Positions 50,919 to 64,000 of a stretch of 64,000 nt of DNA are shown here, piece after piece (the stretch's first letter is position 1; the number at the start of each line of letters is the position of its first letter). This DNA is from Lepidurus packardi (lineage: Eukaryota; Arthropoda; Branchiopoda; Notostraca; Triopsidae): positions 6,634,001 through 6,698,000 of the forward strand of contig JAKZAN010000007.1 of assembly GCA_023053545.1 (NCBI GenBank), read 5' to 3'. The position numbers were made by a program, and so were the translations under genes. The notes beneath the pieces were generated by a model that worked only from the letters and a program-made list of their open reading frames with translations, was not told the origin of the DNA and searched no databases.

Positions 50919-51460
50919 AAATTAATAGCCTTTCCAATGTAATTGTTTTCTATTAACTTTTGTGGGTTTATTAGTAAATACTTAACTTTAATTAAACCTA
51001 TATGTAGTTAAGCCACGTAGTATTGTTAATAAAATCGCATCTAAAGAATGTATGGTTTTCTTCATTCGAAATCTTAAAATGTGTGCTAGATGACACTGAT
51101 ATGAAGTCCATAGAATGATGCGAAGAAAGGTTCATTTTCCAAAGTATTTTCTATAAGTTTTCGCGTAGATAAGGACAGAATTATCCGTTCTATTCAAAAT
51201 TTTGCATGATGTTTGTATTAGTACACACTTATTGGCTTTCGCACGACCATTCGACAAAAATATGCTTGCTTTGGTTAAAGATAATTTGTCCGAATTCTTT
51301 CGGGGAGATAATATATATGAGAATGGTAGACATTTATTAACTATAGGTTAAAGCCTATCACAACACATCAAGACGACCGAACGTTTAAATTTGCTTATAC
51401 CATATTACTTTGTGTGTATAGCATGCGTATAGTAGATTTTACAAAAATAAAACGTTTAAA

Positions 51461-51518
51461 AAAACGTGCCCAAAGTGGACATGGGAGGCTGGGACCATGT
51501 CCACTTCCTGGACGTTTT
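51461..51518. repeat. Imperfect inverted repeat (hairpin)
   Basis: The outer arms AAAACGT / ACGTTTT (7 bp) and inner arms AAGTGGACATGG / CCATGTCCACTT (12 bp, perfect) pair across a 10-nt loop, with a 5x5 internal loop between them. A perfect 12-bp palindrome (TTTTCGCGAAAA, 51515-51526) overlaps the right arm. It could be an RNA hairpin, the core of a small MITE, or a regulatory palindrome. Confidence 0.85.
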
Positions 51519-51927
51519 CGCGAAAAATAGGTATCGGCACCCCTCCAAACAAAGAAAAAAATTATGAACATAAATGTATATATTTATAGACATCCAATAA
51601 ATTAGAACTTGCACGAAGTCAAAGTTCGTGTTGTAAAGGGGAGGTTAAGTGTGTTCTCTTAACATGAACAAGGACGAGAGATACTATATAATTAAACAAC
51701 AAATAAAAAAAAATTGAAATTCTATCATAATTTTTTAACAGTAGCTTTTACAGATTCTTTATCTAGCTAAAATGTGTCTTCAGAAATAGATATGGTACGA
51801 GTTACCATGTGGAATCAGTAGTTTTTTTTAATCCTATTAACCGATTGTCCCTAACCGAGAATCACGTCCCGACTATGAATAAATGTTGCACTCTTTTACT
51901 CTTAGGGCCAGCAAGACGGTAACAGCT

Positions 51928-54900
51928 TTACTGGGGTAGCGCGCGCAGAATGGCGTGTACTTCTTCAGCCACAGCCATGAGGACGAAGTCAAATTGTTGT
52001 TTTGTACGAACCGCTAACGGCCGTTGATCACGGACGTGTTCTAGGGTGGCTGCAATGTCAATTTCCTTCGCGCCTTTGGCCATCCGATTAAGGACCATGT
52101 CGATCAAACAGTAAGTGCCTGTGCGTCCGGCTCCATCACTATCAAATACCCCAAATTACGTCTAATGACTACAAAGCATAAACAAATTTACCTGCAGTGG
52201 ACGACAATGGGGCAAGAACGGCCGCGATAGGATTTATTCACTTTCCTATATAAACAAAGGACAGCTTTGTATTAGCGATTCTTTCTTTTTTCCAACGGCT
52301 GGTATGAAACAAAAAAGGGAAACTACGCAAAAAAGGTTCAGCCGCTATTTGGCGCTTCTCCCATCACTTTTGTGACTATGCAATTACAATTTATAATACA
52401 ATTGCAAAAATCACAAAAATGATGAAGGCAGACGCATCCTTCCAGACATTCCTGATATCTGTTCAAGAACAACACAAGGGAAAAAGAAAGAAAAGGAAAG
52501 AAAACCACATTAGTAAATACAACCATGTAATTTACCTACGAAACTCTAGTAAAGCTTTGATGGAACTGGGCACGCCTTGATCTGGCCACGACAAGAAATG
52601 GAACTGAGTAACGGTACGTGTTTCACCGGTTTGCACATTCTTCAGGTAAAAGCTGCGGACCAGGTAATCGTCACACCAAATATGTTCACTTACCAAGTGG
52701 ACCTGGCCAAGAGAATTTCACAATTTCGAAATGTATCAGGAGAGATAAATACCTCGTAAATATGGTAAAGCGCAGAACCTTCTTCTGGCCAATACCGACA
52801 GCAAAGAGTGGTGTTATTCTCATTCAATTTGGTCAGCAATACCAAAACAACGCTTCCTTGCTCCCACACCATTTGCCAGAAATCTGCTACTGTCTCTTCT
52901 AACGGGCCTTGTGCGGCGATGTAAGCAGGATTACGTGGATCGTGATCCGTCTATTGAAGTCCAATATAATAAAGGCGGGAAACATTTCAGCTTCTAGTCT
53001 TACAATCGTGGAAGCGTTGATGTAATCAGAGCCGGTTTGGTTGATCAAAGAGTTAAGAAGAATGCGCGAGTGATCATAGGGCAGCACGTCGGCATACCGA
53101 TTCTTCTTTTTCTCGTTTTCAGGCTACCACACAAAATTATATAACAAATAGACACATAATATACAACATAAGCTACATATCTTTTGAAATATTCTCAAGT
53201 TACCAAGGTAGCAGCAGTAACGGTGGATGGTTCGGCTTCATATGCAACTAGAGCTGTCCACTCTTGGTCCAAGCGATCTTTGTTCCTCAAGTGATCTTCC
53301 ATGTACGACTATAGGAACCGACAAATTTGACATAAAAGACAAGAAAAGAAAAAATACAAATATGAATAATTATAAGTATAATAATAACAACAATAAGAAT
53401 AGGAATAAAACATCCCCTCAGGATCTTGGGAACGAACACATTGGACAAGACCGATAAGCAAGGTAGAAGTCAAAGAAATGAAAATGACAAAATTACCAAA
53501 ACGACATGTCCTGTGGAGATATCCATATTGGTAACCACCGGTTCTTCGCTCCTAGAAAGTACAGCAAGTTCGAAGATTAGCACATCAAAAGACACAAGAT
53601 CATATAAACCCTTAGAGAAGCTCTAAATAAACCGACAAGCTTATCGAAGGAGCTCGGAATGTACCGACAAAATACAACTCAACAAGTGAAAATGTGTACC
53701 TTTTGTTTTAGGGACTGTAATATCCAAATCTCGAAGCTTGACGCACTGCTAAGCTATGAGAAATGGGATTGAAAAGACCTCTGGATCGTATTTCGCGTTC
53801 CTGTTCAGCAATCACCATACCTCCAACAGTCATTCAGTCAAGTCGAACTACAACTTGACGATAATGAGAGAGTCGATCTGGAACCCTACAGGAACCGCGA
53901 TCGCCTGCCAACAACAAACTCGTTTCCCAGAAATACGCAACAAAGAATTTTGCTTTTTAGAGGGTCTCAAATGTGTGATTCCGATGATTCTGGAGTTAAG
54001 CTACACAGTTAAAAAAAAGAAAAGGCTTCGGTCCCTTGAGTCGTGACAGCGGACAGAAATTTAAATCCTACCAAACAGGGGAGGGGGAAAAAAATAAATA
54101 AAAAAGGATAGAGATAGAGCCTCCCAGATTATAAGCAGAAATGCTGCACCGAGCCTCGTTTTCAAAGAAAAACCTGGATGTTGGGTTGTAGAGTTGTCTG
54201 TGGCATGGGGATGGATGAGATTAAAAGGAGGGAGTCTCTGCTAACATTCACATCGAGCACACAAAAGTTGAGAGTTTCAGACCTGGATGCAAGTTACATA
54301 GCAACCAAAATTAAGTCAATTCAGTCTCTTTTCCCCTGCTTTAAACTTTTCCCCTCGACACTGTCTTCCAAAATAAGAAAAAAAAGGAAAAATGCCTCAA
54401 CAAATGCTATGAAGCAGAAATAGAAAAACAAAATCGAGGATTCAAGAAACGGAAGAAAAAACGAACAAGATACAAAATCTTCTTTGCTTAGCCTCTTTTT
54501 CGTCTTTTTAAATCATCAAACGGAATAGGAAATTTTGGCATGGTAACACTAAAGAGTTAATTTTCCCATAGGATGCACTGTGCACAACCTGAAAATCTAC
54601 CTTCCAAGCAAGTTAGATGAATGTGTAATTACGCCTTTCAGCGGCGACTCGGGGGAATTTCGCCTCGGCATATACTGCTGCATGTCTCGTAGTCGTGCTG
54701 AGCTAGTTCGTAGAATTCCGAGCGACTCGAAAGGAAGAGAGGGGGGTCCAGACTCAGGAGGAAAAGTAGATAGCCGTGGAACAAATTGTAGACAGTCAGT
54801 GACTTTAGCCCGGCTAAAATAGGGATAACTTGATGGATTAGATGGAAATGAAAGAAGATTTGGGGGCCTTTTTAAAAGGGACAGCCTACAAGGTTATCGC

Positions 54901-57900
54901 TCTCTTAACAAAAATATAAATGAAAAAAATCGCCCGGTAAGCTTTGAAGACGTTTTTGAATAACTAAACTCGACAAGCGAACACGAGCTCAATGCCGCAA
55001 CAGAATTTCGGTCTCCTAGAGCATCTTGCAAGCTGCTTAGCCTTAAAAAGAAAGAGTGCTTTCAGCAGGAGGTGTATTTTGAGGCACGGGAAATCTGTGC
55101 ACTATACGTGATAAGGATTTCCCTTTGAGGCGCGTTATAATGTAAGGTTGCCTTTCGCTACGGACAGACCTACCACACGTTCTGCATCCTCCATGGCAAC
55201 GTCCATGGCGGTAGCACTCAAGAGTCACTCAGGGCCGGGATTCAGCAGAGAAATCGTCATGGCAACTGTGGCATGCATCAGCTTCACATCAGAACCAATT
55301 ACATTCAAAACCGACACATCGCTCCCTACACCCCACCCTCCTCTTCTTCTCTTAGCAAGAATCAAACTATACGTGGTGTATATCGCACGTTTAGAACTTT
55401 TAACACATGGCGCTGCCAGACTCAAAAGACCTTCTAACCAAGTCAGGAGGAAAAGCAATTTGATTGGTGTTGAAGAGGACGACGCATACTAAGACGGGAA
55501 TCATTTTTTCCCTCTTTTTCAATGCCGATAATTTGACTACGATTATTTCGGAGCGACAGAAAAGCAGGCTGTGCAATGCAAGAACCACCAACACTAACCC
55601 CGAAGTCCTCTTTAATAACCGATATTGAAGAAAACCTCGGACAAAAAAAATGCTACGCTTAGTAAGCAAAGGTTTAACTCCCTAAATACAAATACAGAAC
55701 GGTCTTATTGAATTGGAAAATGAACTCGAAAGCGATTTTGATCCACTTTGGAGAGGTCTTAAGTTTAAGTGTAAAGGGGCGTCAACTAAGTGTACGCAAT
55801 ACCTCAATTCCTACGTTTCAGATAGGACCGGATCTTTCACTATACCCAACCGTAAAGGAGCTTACGAGCACTTATGAGTGACGTGAGAAAGTAAATTGTC
55901 TTAAAACAGGGAAACCTGGAACACATAATTTGACAATAAGGAAACAGATTGTCTTCTTACCATGACGAGGTGCTAGAACGTGATGATTCCGAGTCCCGGG
56001 ACAAGCCGGCAATTCTCTGGGCAATGGTGTGAGTTGGAGTATCTTTTTCATTCACGGTGGTTGGAGCGGGACTTTTCGTTGCCATACGAGCACGGCACAA
56101 ATCCTGCAAAAAACAAAAACAACAAAAAACGCGATACGTTAAGCAGCATAGCATTTTTAGTACAAATATGTCTTTCTCAAACCTCACGAACGCAAGTTAA
56201 CGCGTTAATAAGCTTTTTTAGTTTTCCCAACCCTGAAGTTGTGTTTAATATTGAGTGTCAATCAGTTCCTACGCAGGCTATCACAACGCTAGAATGGCCG
56301 TCTATGTGCATCCCAGACATGTAAACGACAGTCACGGGAAACACGTGGGCTGTTCCTAACTTATGCAGGTGTAGGACGTAATATCAGTGAAACAAATACA
56401 ACCCGCGTTACTTTGCAAGCTGTGGCTGTCATTATAAGGGCCCAGATGGTGGAAAACTACACTTTGTTACAATGACCCCTATTATTACGGCAGTACGGGG
56501 TCTTCCCAAGTCAATAAAACTTGGTCAAGTCCCCAAAACATAGCGGCATTAGAAGTAGACTCCAAAAACACAAACACGCATCACGAGATCTCATACATGA
56601 AGACAGAAATTTTGTAAATTTTTTACCTGATAGTCTTTGCTGGCTTCTGTGTCTGCCTGTGCCAAGCCTTGAAGTTTACTTTTGGTATAGGCATACTTTC
56701 GGAAGATTAAAATAATGGAGCCAAATACCAGTAAGGCACCCACCGATCCACACAGAATTAGCGTCAGCAGTAACAACTGTTGGTCCGTGCCGGTGTACAG
56801 CCGGGAAGCCACTTGTGTCTGTTCAAAGATGAAAGAGAAAAACGGGGTCAGTTACAGTTACGTACAACAAAGAAAGCCACAAAGTCGAATCAGTGTTCGA
56901 GTATGGGGGAAATAAAGAGATACTTTTATTAATATGACCATAAATACCCGGAGTCTCTCCCATCCAATATTTAATTTAGTCACTTGGGTAGGAAGGTAAA
57001 TCCGTAAGCTTTCAAAGCAAATGAAAGTGGAATGACGGTACTAGGGCTACCAACGAAAAAGATAAATGCTGGCTTTTATCTATAGGATCAGAGCTCAAGG
57101 GTGGAAAAGATGGTAAGGTGCTGATTAAAAATTAACCGACACATTACTCGTCCTCTTTTCCTACCCCAGCCACCGTGTAAAAGAACATGGACGACAACGA
57201 AAGACCTCCCCACACACACATCTCGAGCAACTTTGGTTTAATCCCTACAGATCCCCAACTCCAACTCGACTCCGTTCTCTAGTGACTTCACGACAGATTT
57301 GAATGCTTAATGACAATAACCTCCCATCCAGTCATCAGCAACGTAGGATTTTTCTATCTGAAAGCCGTTTTCAAATATTCACACGTACTGTACCTGAATG
57401 CTAACGCTGTCCATATGGAATCAGAGTAAAAAACGAACTGCACTGCGCTACAAGTTTTCAGATCGTAACAGGACGTTCTGTTTAAATGAATGAAAACACC
57501 TGTCTCGCTCTAACGTTATACACACACATGAATCCGCTTTAAAGACGATGTCTATCGCCTCAAGGGGAAGAAAATAACACCAATTTGTTACATAGGCATC
57601 ATTTTGAAACATTTCAAACAAAGAGCTTTTGAAATCTACAATTTTGCCTACAGCCCTAGTTTTATTTTAAATTTGACTTGGCTCTCTAATCATTATCTTT
57701 GAGTAGCTGTGAGGTAGATTTGGACGGCTGCTTTATGAAAAAAATTTAAGCCAAATCCGTCCAATAATTACTGTGTTGCATACACATTGTTGAACGTGAT
57801 ATTAATGTTGACATAGGAGCTTGTCAACAGTGCCACAACCAACATTCTGAAAAGATCAATTATGCTACTCTGTATGCTATAATAAGCGAAAAATGGGAGA

Positions 57901-60900
57901 GCAACCTGGAATAACAAAGAAGAAAACAAAATTTTCCAACTTCGCTTTCTCAAATTTTGAATATTTGGATAAAAAATAATCAATTTCCCAAACAAGCCTA
58001 GACTTGTGATTTTAAGTCCTTTTTATTAAGGCTCAAATTCGCATTTTAGAGAACATATTAAAGCGTATGACAGCTATTTCTCAAAAACTTGAGAGAACAA
58101 AATTAAGGAAAGTTGGTAAGAATACGGAAAAAGACTTCCAGGACTGAATATGTGGCAGGTGGAAAATTTGCCTCAACTGATTTTGATTGAAAAGGTGACG
58201 TGCGAGCTGCCAGGAGCAGAAAGGGATATGGAAGACATGTGACCCTGCAGTACACAGTAGATGCAAGGGCAAGAAACGTGTACATATGATCCAACGTCTT
58301 TTATAACCACCCTGCTAATCAAACTAACTTGGAACTGCTGTTGTGACGTTGCTAAGCAATCTCTCAGGTGGGGTTCCCTTTTTCTTTTTGTCCCAGATTT
58401 TTTTTAGCTCCTCGCAATCAAAATGAAACCCGAAAAGCAGTACAAGTTTCTGTCAATAATAACCCCGGTTTCTATAAATGTGTCCCTCGCCATAGCAAGA
58501 ATGAGGACCAGAAGACCTGTTCGTGTTCGGTTGGAGAAACCAATCAAACTCCCCAGCAACTTTTGATCTTGATTCTACGTATCAACACACATCGCAACCA
58601 TGGAAGTATCACAACTGCTACGTTAGTCAATACAGTAAAAGCCAACTTCTTACCAACTTTTTCTAACAATCTCAAATTCATATACAAGGTATCACTATAG
58701 TACAATTTCGGATTTACCTTTTACTTCCTTTCCTTATATAGAAATTTCTTTGTGGGGGTGGATGGGAAGATTTTTTTTCACTGAAACCGAACGTCTTCTC
58801 CTCAGCCTTACTACGGTACCAAATGGTAATGTGCGATGAGTAACACAGCTATGTGTACGCGATCAGCAGCAGACCTGTGATGTGAGCGTCGCCGACGTCG
58901 GCGCTTTTATAGTATGACAACCCTCGCCCTATCCGATACCAAGGGGAGAGGGGGAGAGGGAGAAAAAGAGAGGCTGAATCTAAGCACACTTACAGAGAGC
59001 ATGCCAGCTATAGCTACAGGTAGCCCATTAAAATTTAGGGCGCAACTCTCCTTGTCAATAAACTGCTCTGCTATTTCCTCGTAGTAAAGGTGTCGTTTCA
59101 GATCCATTCATTTAAGAAATCAGAACTCGTTTTACTAGTATAAAAAGCTCATGACATACAATACCCCTTAATTGAACGCCCTCAAAAAATCTCTCTGCTT
59201 ACTTATCTTTCTTGTTACGTGCTTAATATTAAGCAATCTGCGATTCAAAGCTAAGCCGTATTCCAACCAGTTTCAACTTCTGCTTATTACAGGGCACGTC
59301 GGTAGTACTGAACTCCACCCCCACTGAAGCAAGTACCCTGCATGTTCGCTCTAACAAATGTGAATGTTATCAATTTGGAAGCCCTAATCAATGTCCCCGG
59401 GACCTTTCTCTACTCTTCGCTATATAGAAGCAAAGCACACATCAGACATCACGAGATGCTTCTCAGCCTCCCTTGCCCCTGTGCTCGATGTCTTTCTCAC
59501 ACTCACCCACTATCGCTCCCCAATTCTCAATTATCCCCTTCCTTAGAGTCCTCCTTGTCGAACAGAAGTAATACATAGTAAAACTGGTCCTGTTGTCAAC
59601 ATAACTTTTAAAAAATGAAGACTCGCAAAGCGCGAGGCTCAAGTTAAGAAACGCAGCCAAAGAAAGAAGATGAGGGAAAACCTGAAGGGAAAAAATGAAG
59701 ATGAGCTCAGGAGGCCAATTAAAAAAACTGCCAACATGCATTAAGCCTCTTGTTATTTGTTTCATTATTTTTTTTACAGGAGTTCCGTACCTGTACTCCA
59801 TTCGTTGTTCCTTTTCCTATTTATTGTTGAGCGAAATCAACAAATAATGAAATAAAAACAAAGATAAGGGCCGACAACGAGCCCTTGACGCTATCATATC
59901 AAAAGCGTGAAAGGAAAATCAATTATTTAAATTAAACACTATTCTTGGTTCAAATATCAGAAAGTAGCACCACGAGATGCACCGTAATTTATAAGCATTT
60001 CTTACACCCAAAACGACGGTTTTAAGTACGCATTCCATCTTGACTGGGACTAAGTCACCTGTTTTTGAGATCGCTAGAATATGTATCGATTTAAAGCGCG
60101 CTTCTAGACAAAAGATTCGACGCTAAATAAAAAAACAAATCGATACTAAAAGAAGTACAAAACGAAAATGGTTGCTTAACGTTCATTTACACTAGTGCTT
60201 TGTGTGTCGGGAAACGGAATTCTTTCCATACCATTCCTTTCATCGCAAGTTTTCAGTTCTTCTTGTTGTGTCAGCAAACGCGACCCTTTTGACACGGTTA
60301 TTCTTTTGGTTGTTGTTCAGGAGGAGCAACAGCAAAAGCCAAAACTCCTCGTCACGGACACAAGTGATGCATTCGTTTCGAGAGGAGAGGGTCCATAACA
60401 AAAGATGTTAAATGAAGTCACCAAGGAAGAACTAATAGGTCGATCAAAAATTAAGGACACACCGACGTCTCTCTTGGGGGTAAGAATGCATAAATAGTAG
60501 AAGCTGACACTAAAACCTCGCTGCTTTATCCTCACTCAATAAAACCTTGATTAAGTACATAAAACCACTTGGAACTTCTTCTAAGGACTCCAATGAATAC
60601 CGTCTATTAAAAGAGAAGACATACTGGTTCCACAATAAATCCTGAAAGTACCATAGTTGTCGTAGCAACATTTAACGCTTTTGATCTGTTCCCTATTCCC
60701 CACCGCAAAAGTGGTCGGGGTGGCTTAGCTATCTCCACACAAAAACACTTCGAAATAAGAAGTTTTCTAGGAACAGCCACCATTTAGTGTTCAAATTCAC
60801 TTACCCTATCGCCGATACCCGCTGCAACAATGTCCACGCCAGCTCGTTCGCTCACTTTAGCCCGTTGTTCTTCTGTCAAACCAAGCAAAAAAACACCAAC

Positions 60901-63801
60901 ATCAATGAATACCGCAAGGAAACGACATTAAAACATGTGTTATTAGTATCGTGAAAATATGCCTCTTTGGTAAAGATAATAATTAGAGTGCAATGAATAA
61001 TTGGAGCTAATAGCTATGTTCAAGTATTCAAACATCGTTTGTTTTAACGATCACGACTAATGCAAATGAATTGCGGGATTAGGGCATACATAAAATAATG
61101 CGTCTAAATTCTGGTGAGGAAAAATTCACCAACGCGGCTTGTTCAGTTCTGCTTCAGATTGTTGACATTAATACATTTAAAAAAAAGCTCCACCTTCGTT
61201 TTCTTGGATGACTTAAGCTGCTTCCATTCTTTGTTTTGTTAATGTCGTTCTCGGCTTGTCAATTTTTTAAGGAGCTTAACCCCGTATCATGCCATTAACG
61301 AAGGTCTCCTACTACTTACATCTATGCTAGAAAAGTAACCTGTAAACTTTTACGGCAGGTTTCATAAATCTTTAATCAAAGAAACGGAATGTTACACAAA
61401 ATTACGAGTTGAAGACCAGTGCTGTAACATGACGTATCAAAAATCTTGAAAACGCGAAAGAAAACCGTGAATGAGGGGCTTAATCCTCCACTCCGAATTG
61501 ATCATCAGCTGCTTTTGATAGGAGGAGGAGGGAGCAGAGCAGTTCTGTGTACAAGTTTGAGTAGCAAGTTGCAAGCGGTTGCTGTATAAATGGTTGGAAT
61601 CATCTCTCGCTAGGCAACCTGGAGGCTTCTGTTCTACCCCTCCCAACATCTTTGCTAAGCTCTCTCCCGCTGACCTGCCCTTCCTGCTGTATATTCTCCT
61701 CTTTTTTTCATGAACTAAAAGTACACACAGATAATATGCTACCTCCATAAAAAGCAGAGCGTAAGTAGAAAAATAAGCGAAAGGATCTATATTTAAGCTG
61801 ATGGGAGGCTCCATTAGATAAATAACAGCTTCAGGGATTTATTGCTGCGGATCTCCGTTGCCCACGTTTAGCCTCTGCTTTCGTTCAGTTATTTGCCTCA
61901 ATTACAGTTTTTCCCCCAGCAGAAACTTTTCTCTTCTTTTTGGCTTTATGAATTACTTTCACAATGGTTTTTCTCAAGCCACCATCACGCCGAGTTACTT
62001 CTGATGCCTCCAACAAAGAAAATATTTGAAGATGGGCTTCCGTTTAATTCACTGATTTAAATCTGTTTGGTATATAATACCGATTAGACTATCAGTTTGT
62101 ATTTATTCTTCATTTATAGCTTAAATTGTCTTAAAGCTAGGCAATCACACACGACAGCCATAAGGATTCTGAGATCCAAAGGAATTACGTATTAGACTTA
62201 ACAATGCATAGCATCTTTTGGCTAAACTTTCTGAGAAGGAAGATAGACCTTCCAATTTTATGCTTAATTCCATGAAGCTTACGCGAAGAAACTACAAAAT
62301 GCATGGCTTAAAGAAGAACGTACTTAGTCCGAAAAATAGAAAACTCTTACTTTTTCATAATTTGTCTCTCGTCCTCTTGTGGTTTCTTTAGGTAAAGCCG
62401 TACTTAAAGAAAGAAACCAAAGTGACTAAAACCTACATATCAACGGACATAATGCGAAACAGTGGAGCACGAGACCTCTCTCTTGCTGTCGTTTTACGCG
62501 ATATAAAAATCCGTAGCCCTCTTGTCAAAGTAGTAGCACCAACCCCAAACTAATTTTCAATGTTCTTGCTTTGCTTCGAAGAGGGGATCGTATCCACTCA
62601 AAGACCTCAACTACGGTGAGAGATTGTGTGCCTTGAAACTTGAAGAACCGAGGAAAAAGCGCAGTGTAAGCATCAGGTAGCTGCTTTTTGTAGATTCCAA
62701 GTTGCAATACAATTCCGTTTCTTGTTCAAGAATGGTGAGATCACATAACAGAAAGAGAAAGCTTTGATCAAACGACGAATAAACATTTCCCCCCTGTCTT
62801 CTTCTCAAATGTAGACTGGTCAAGGGGCCAGGTTATATAGCAGCAATAAAAACAGATTGTTATTTGGAGATTCTGGGCCAATGATAAAGTCAAAAAACCT
62901 TTGTCGTCTCTGGCAGCCCCTCTTCAAACCAAACCTACACACATTCACTGTGCTCAGTTTTTGTAAAGATCTGTCTTTTGCCCTAAGTTGAAGCTGACAC
63001 GTATAATCCTGCCTCTGCGAAGTTCACTCTTGAGCGAGCTATAAGAAGCTTGAAAATGAGAGCAGTTTGTTGGACTTCATCAAAACCTGTCCTTCCTCAT
63101 TAACCTAGCTTGGGATTTTCGCTCTGCGCCCTTCCCAAAAACTGAACAACTTTTACTTTCCTAGACTCCCTTTTTGCGTTGTTAGTATAGTTTTGCTTCT
63201 GGAAACCGGAAGGGAAACTCCTAGAAGAGAATCCAACTTGGCATTCAAAGAAGTTGTTGAACTTACCAGCTTTGGCGGCAACAGTTGATGCATTGAGCTC
63301 TTGTAAATTGGGAAGCACTCGGAAAGTGACTTGATCCTCATCTACCCTGTTAACAAGAATGAAAATTAATTGTAAAGACCTTGCTTTGGGATGTCTATAT
63401 ACAAATACACTCTATAATCAATAGTTTTACCTGATGATTTTGAGCGAATTGTGGGGCAAGCCAATCTGTTCGGCTAAAACTTGTACCAAATACTCGGCTT
63501 GTTTCGACGTTTCGAACCTTAAGAAAAGGAAAAGTTGGGAGAAAAAGAAAGGAGAGGGAAGGCAAAAGTTTTCCATTAACATAATGAGAAGTCCTTTGAT
63601 ATGCGTGTTGACAGGACTCGCGATTTTTTCGACAACCTACCTCCCATTGATCGTTAGATATGCATAAGAGGCGTCAACGACTTCAAACACGTCATTCGAC
63701 GAACCATTCCAGTTTCGAATATGGACTTTTGGTTGTGTATTCAGAGGAGCGACCACGGGAGGGGGTCGGGGTGATCTCGGAAGGAGTGTACTATCTTCCA
63801 C
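51928..63801 (-). CDS. IA-2: IA-2/PTPRN-type receptor protein tyrosine phosphatase-like protein, 5' end outside window
   Basis: Thirteen exons in phase: 63801-63641, 63517-63431, 63346-63267, 60872-60805, 56818-56627, 56103-55961, 53551-53497, 53308-53204, 53123-53004, 52950-52753, 52702-52536, 52245-52192, 52138-51928; 546 C-terminal residues. The lumenal membrane-proximal domain ([46 protein letters not shown]) precedes a membrane helix ([20 protein letters not shown]), the LCRARM juxtamembrane motif, [23 protein letters not shown] and the phosphatase domain. The P-loop reads [12 protein letters not shown], the Ala-to-Asp form that inactivates IA-2, but the WPD loop keeps its Asp ([10 protein letters not shown]). 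The C-terminus VNAILKALPQ of vertebrates is [10 protein letters not shown] here. Known role: a dense-core vesicle membrane protein of neuroendocrine cells. Introns of 2.4-4 kb contrast with the rest of the window. Confidence 0.94.
53552..55960. other. Large IA-2 intron, no internal gene recognised
   Basis: This 2.4-kb intron separates the exon ending in STSSW from the [10 protein letters not shown] exon. ORFs inside are short and random. Simple A-rich and AAAT-rich patches occur near 54010-54110. No mobile-element protein was recognised. Confidence 0.5.
56819..60804. other. Largest IA-2 intron (about 4 kb)
   Basis: It lies between the lumenal-domain exon ending GIGDR and the membrane-helix exon starting TQVASR. 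One minus-strand block (59107-58994, [20 protein letters not shown]..., ending at a strong GTAAGT donor in phase 0) might be an alternative first exon; otherwise nothing was recognised. Confidence 0.45.
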
Positions 63802-64000
63802 CTGGAAAAGTGCACCCAAAGTCGAAACATTATTACAGGAAACAAGCCGCGGCTGACCGCCTCCCTAATTTCTGAATAGACTTCTAATCAATCTAACCTT
63901 GTTACGAAAGTTGAAGTATAAGAAAAACTAGTAGCAGGCCTCACAAGAGTTGAAAAACCAAAAAGGGGAACGACACAGCAAAATTACATGAAGTTAGATT

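Larger units (their letters stand above)
50627..51927. other. AT-rich convergent 3' intergenic interval
   Basis: It lies between the stop codons of two convergent genes. No coding sequence was recognised. It contains a likely poly(A) signal for the plus-strand gene (50913-50918) and a strong hairpin at 51461-51518. Confidence 0.5.

Noticed and set aside
54580..54822. 80-codon plus-strand ORF in an IA-2 intron
   Set aside because: No domain or homologous motif, no Kozak or splice support, low-complexity basic ending.

Overview
The window is eukaryotic nuclear DNA with compact, intron-rich genes. Most introns are 47-100 nt, all GT-AG except two apparent GC-AG cases, and genes lie close together on both strands. 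The content points to an arthropod: a 26/29-kDa proteinase, pickpocket-type DEG/ENaC channels, a giant secreted protein of an arthropod type, GIGYF, Nostrin and an IA-2 receptor phosphatase. The short introns and compact layout would suit a branchiopod crustacean such as Daphnia, but the species is inference. All multi-exon models were built by hand; exon phases agree at every junction listed, but ends may be off by a base.

Left part (1-10,004, minus): the 5' part of a giant secreted, repeat-bearing protein. It has one open exon of at least 6.9 kb and two candidate alternative signal-peptide exons. Bases 10,005-14,629 hold no recognisable gene.

Middle-left (14,630-24,713): a complete 26/29-kDa cysteine proteinase gene (minus) with a TATA box; a small retroelement graveyard; an HemK-type release-factor methyltransferase (plus); and two paralogous DEG/ENaC channel genes lying tail-to-tail, 61 bp apart.

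Centre (25,287-42,947): GIGYF (plus, 18 exons) converging on the Hsp90 co-chaperone p23 (minus); an unrecognised acidic protein; a Nostrin-like F-BAR/SH3 protein; glucose-6-phosphate isomerase; and ribosomal protein S20.

Right part (43,465-64,000): a 26-exon thioester protein of the complement/alpha-2-macroglobulin family (about 1,778 aa) carrying a GCGEQ thioester, a matching downstream His, an RAKR site and a C-terminal netrin-like (C345C) module. It converges on a minus-strand IA-2/PTPRN receptor pseudophosphatase gene with multi-kilobase introns, whose 5' end lies beyond the window. A strong hairpin lies in the gap between them.

The genes share no single pathway. The neighbourhood is a typical mixture of housekeeping, membrane, immune and cuticle/matrix-type genes. 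The most notable items are the thioester protein with an NTR tail, the alternative signal-peptide exons of the giant gene, the mirrored channel pair, and the two GC-AG introns supported by phase.
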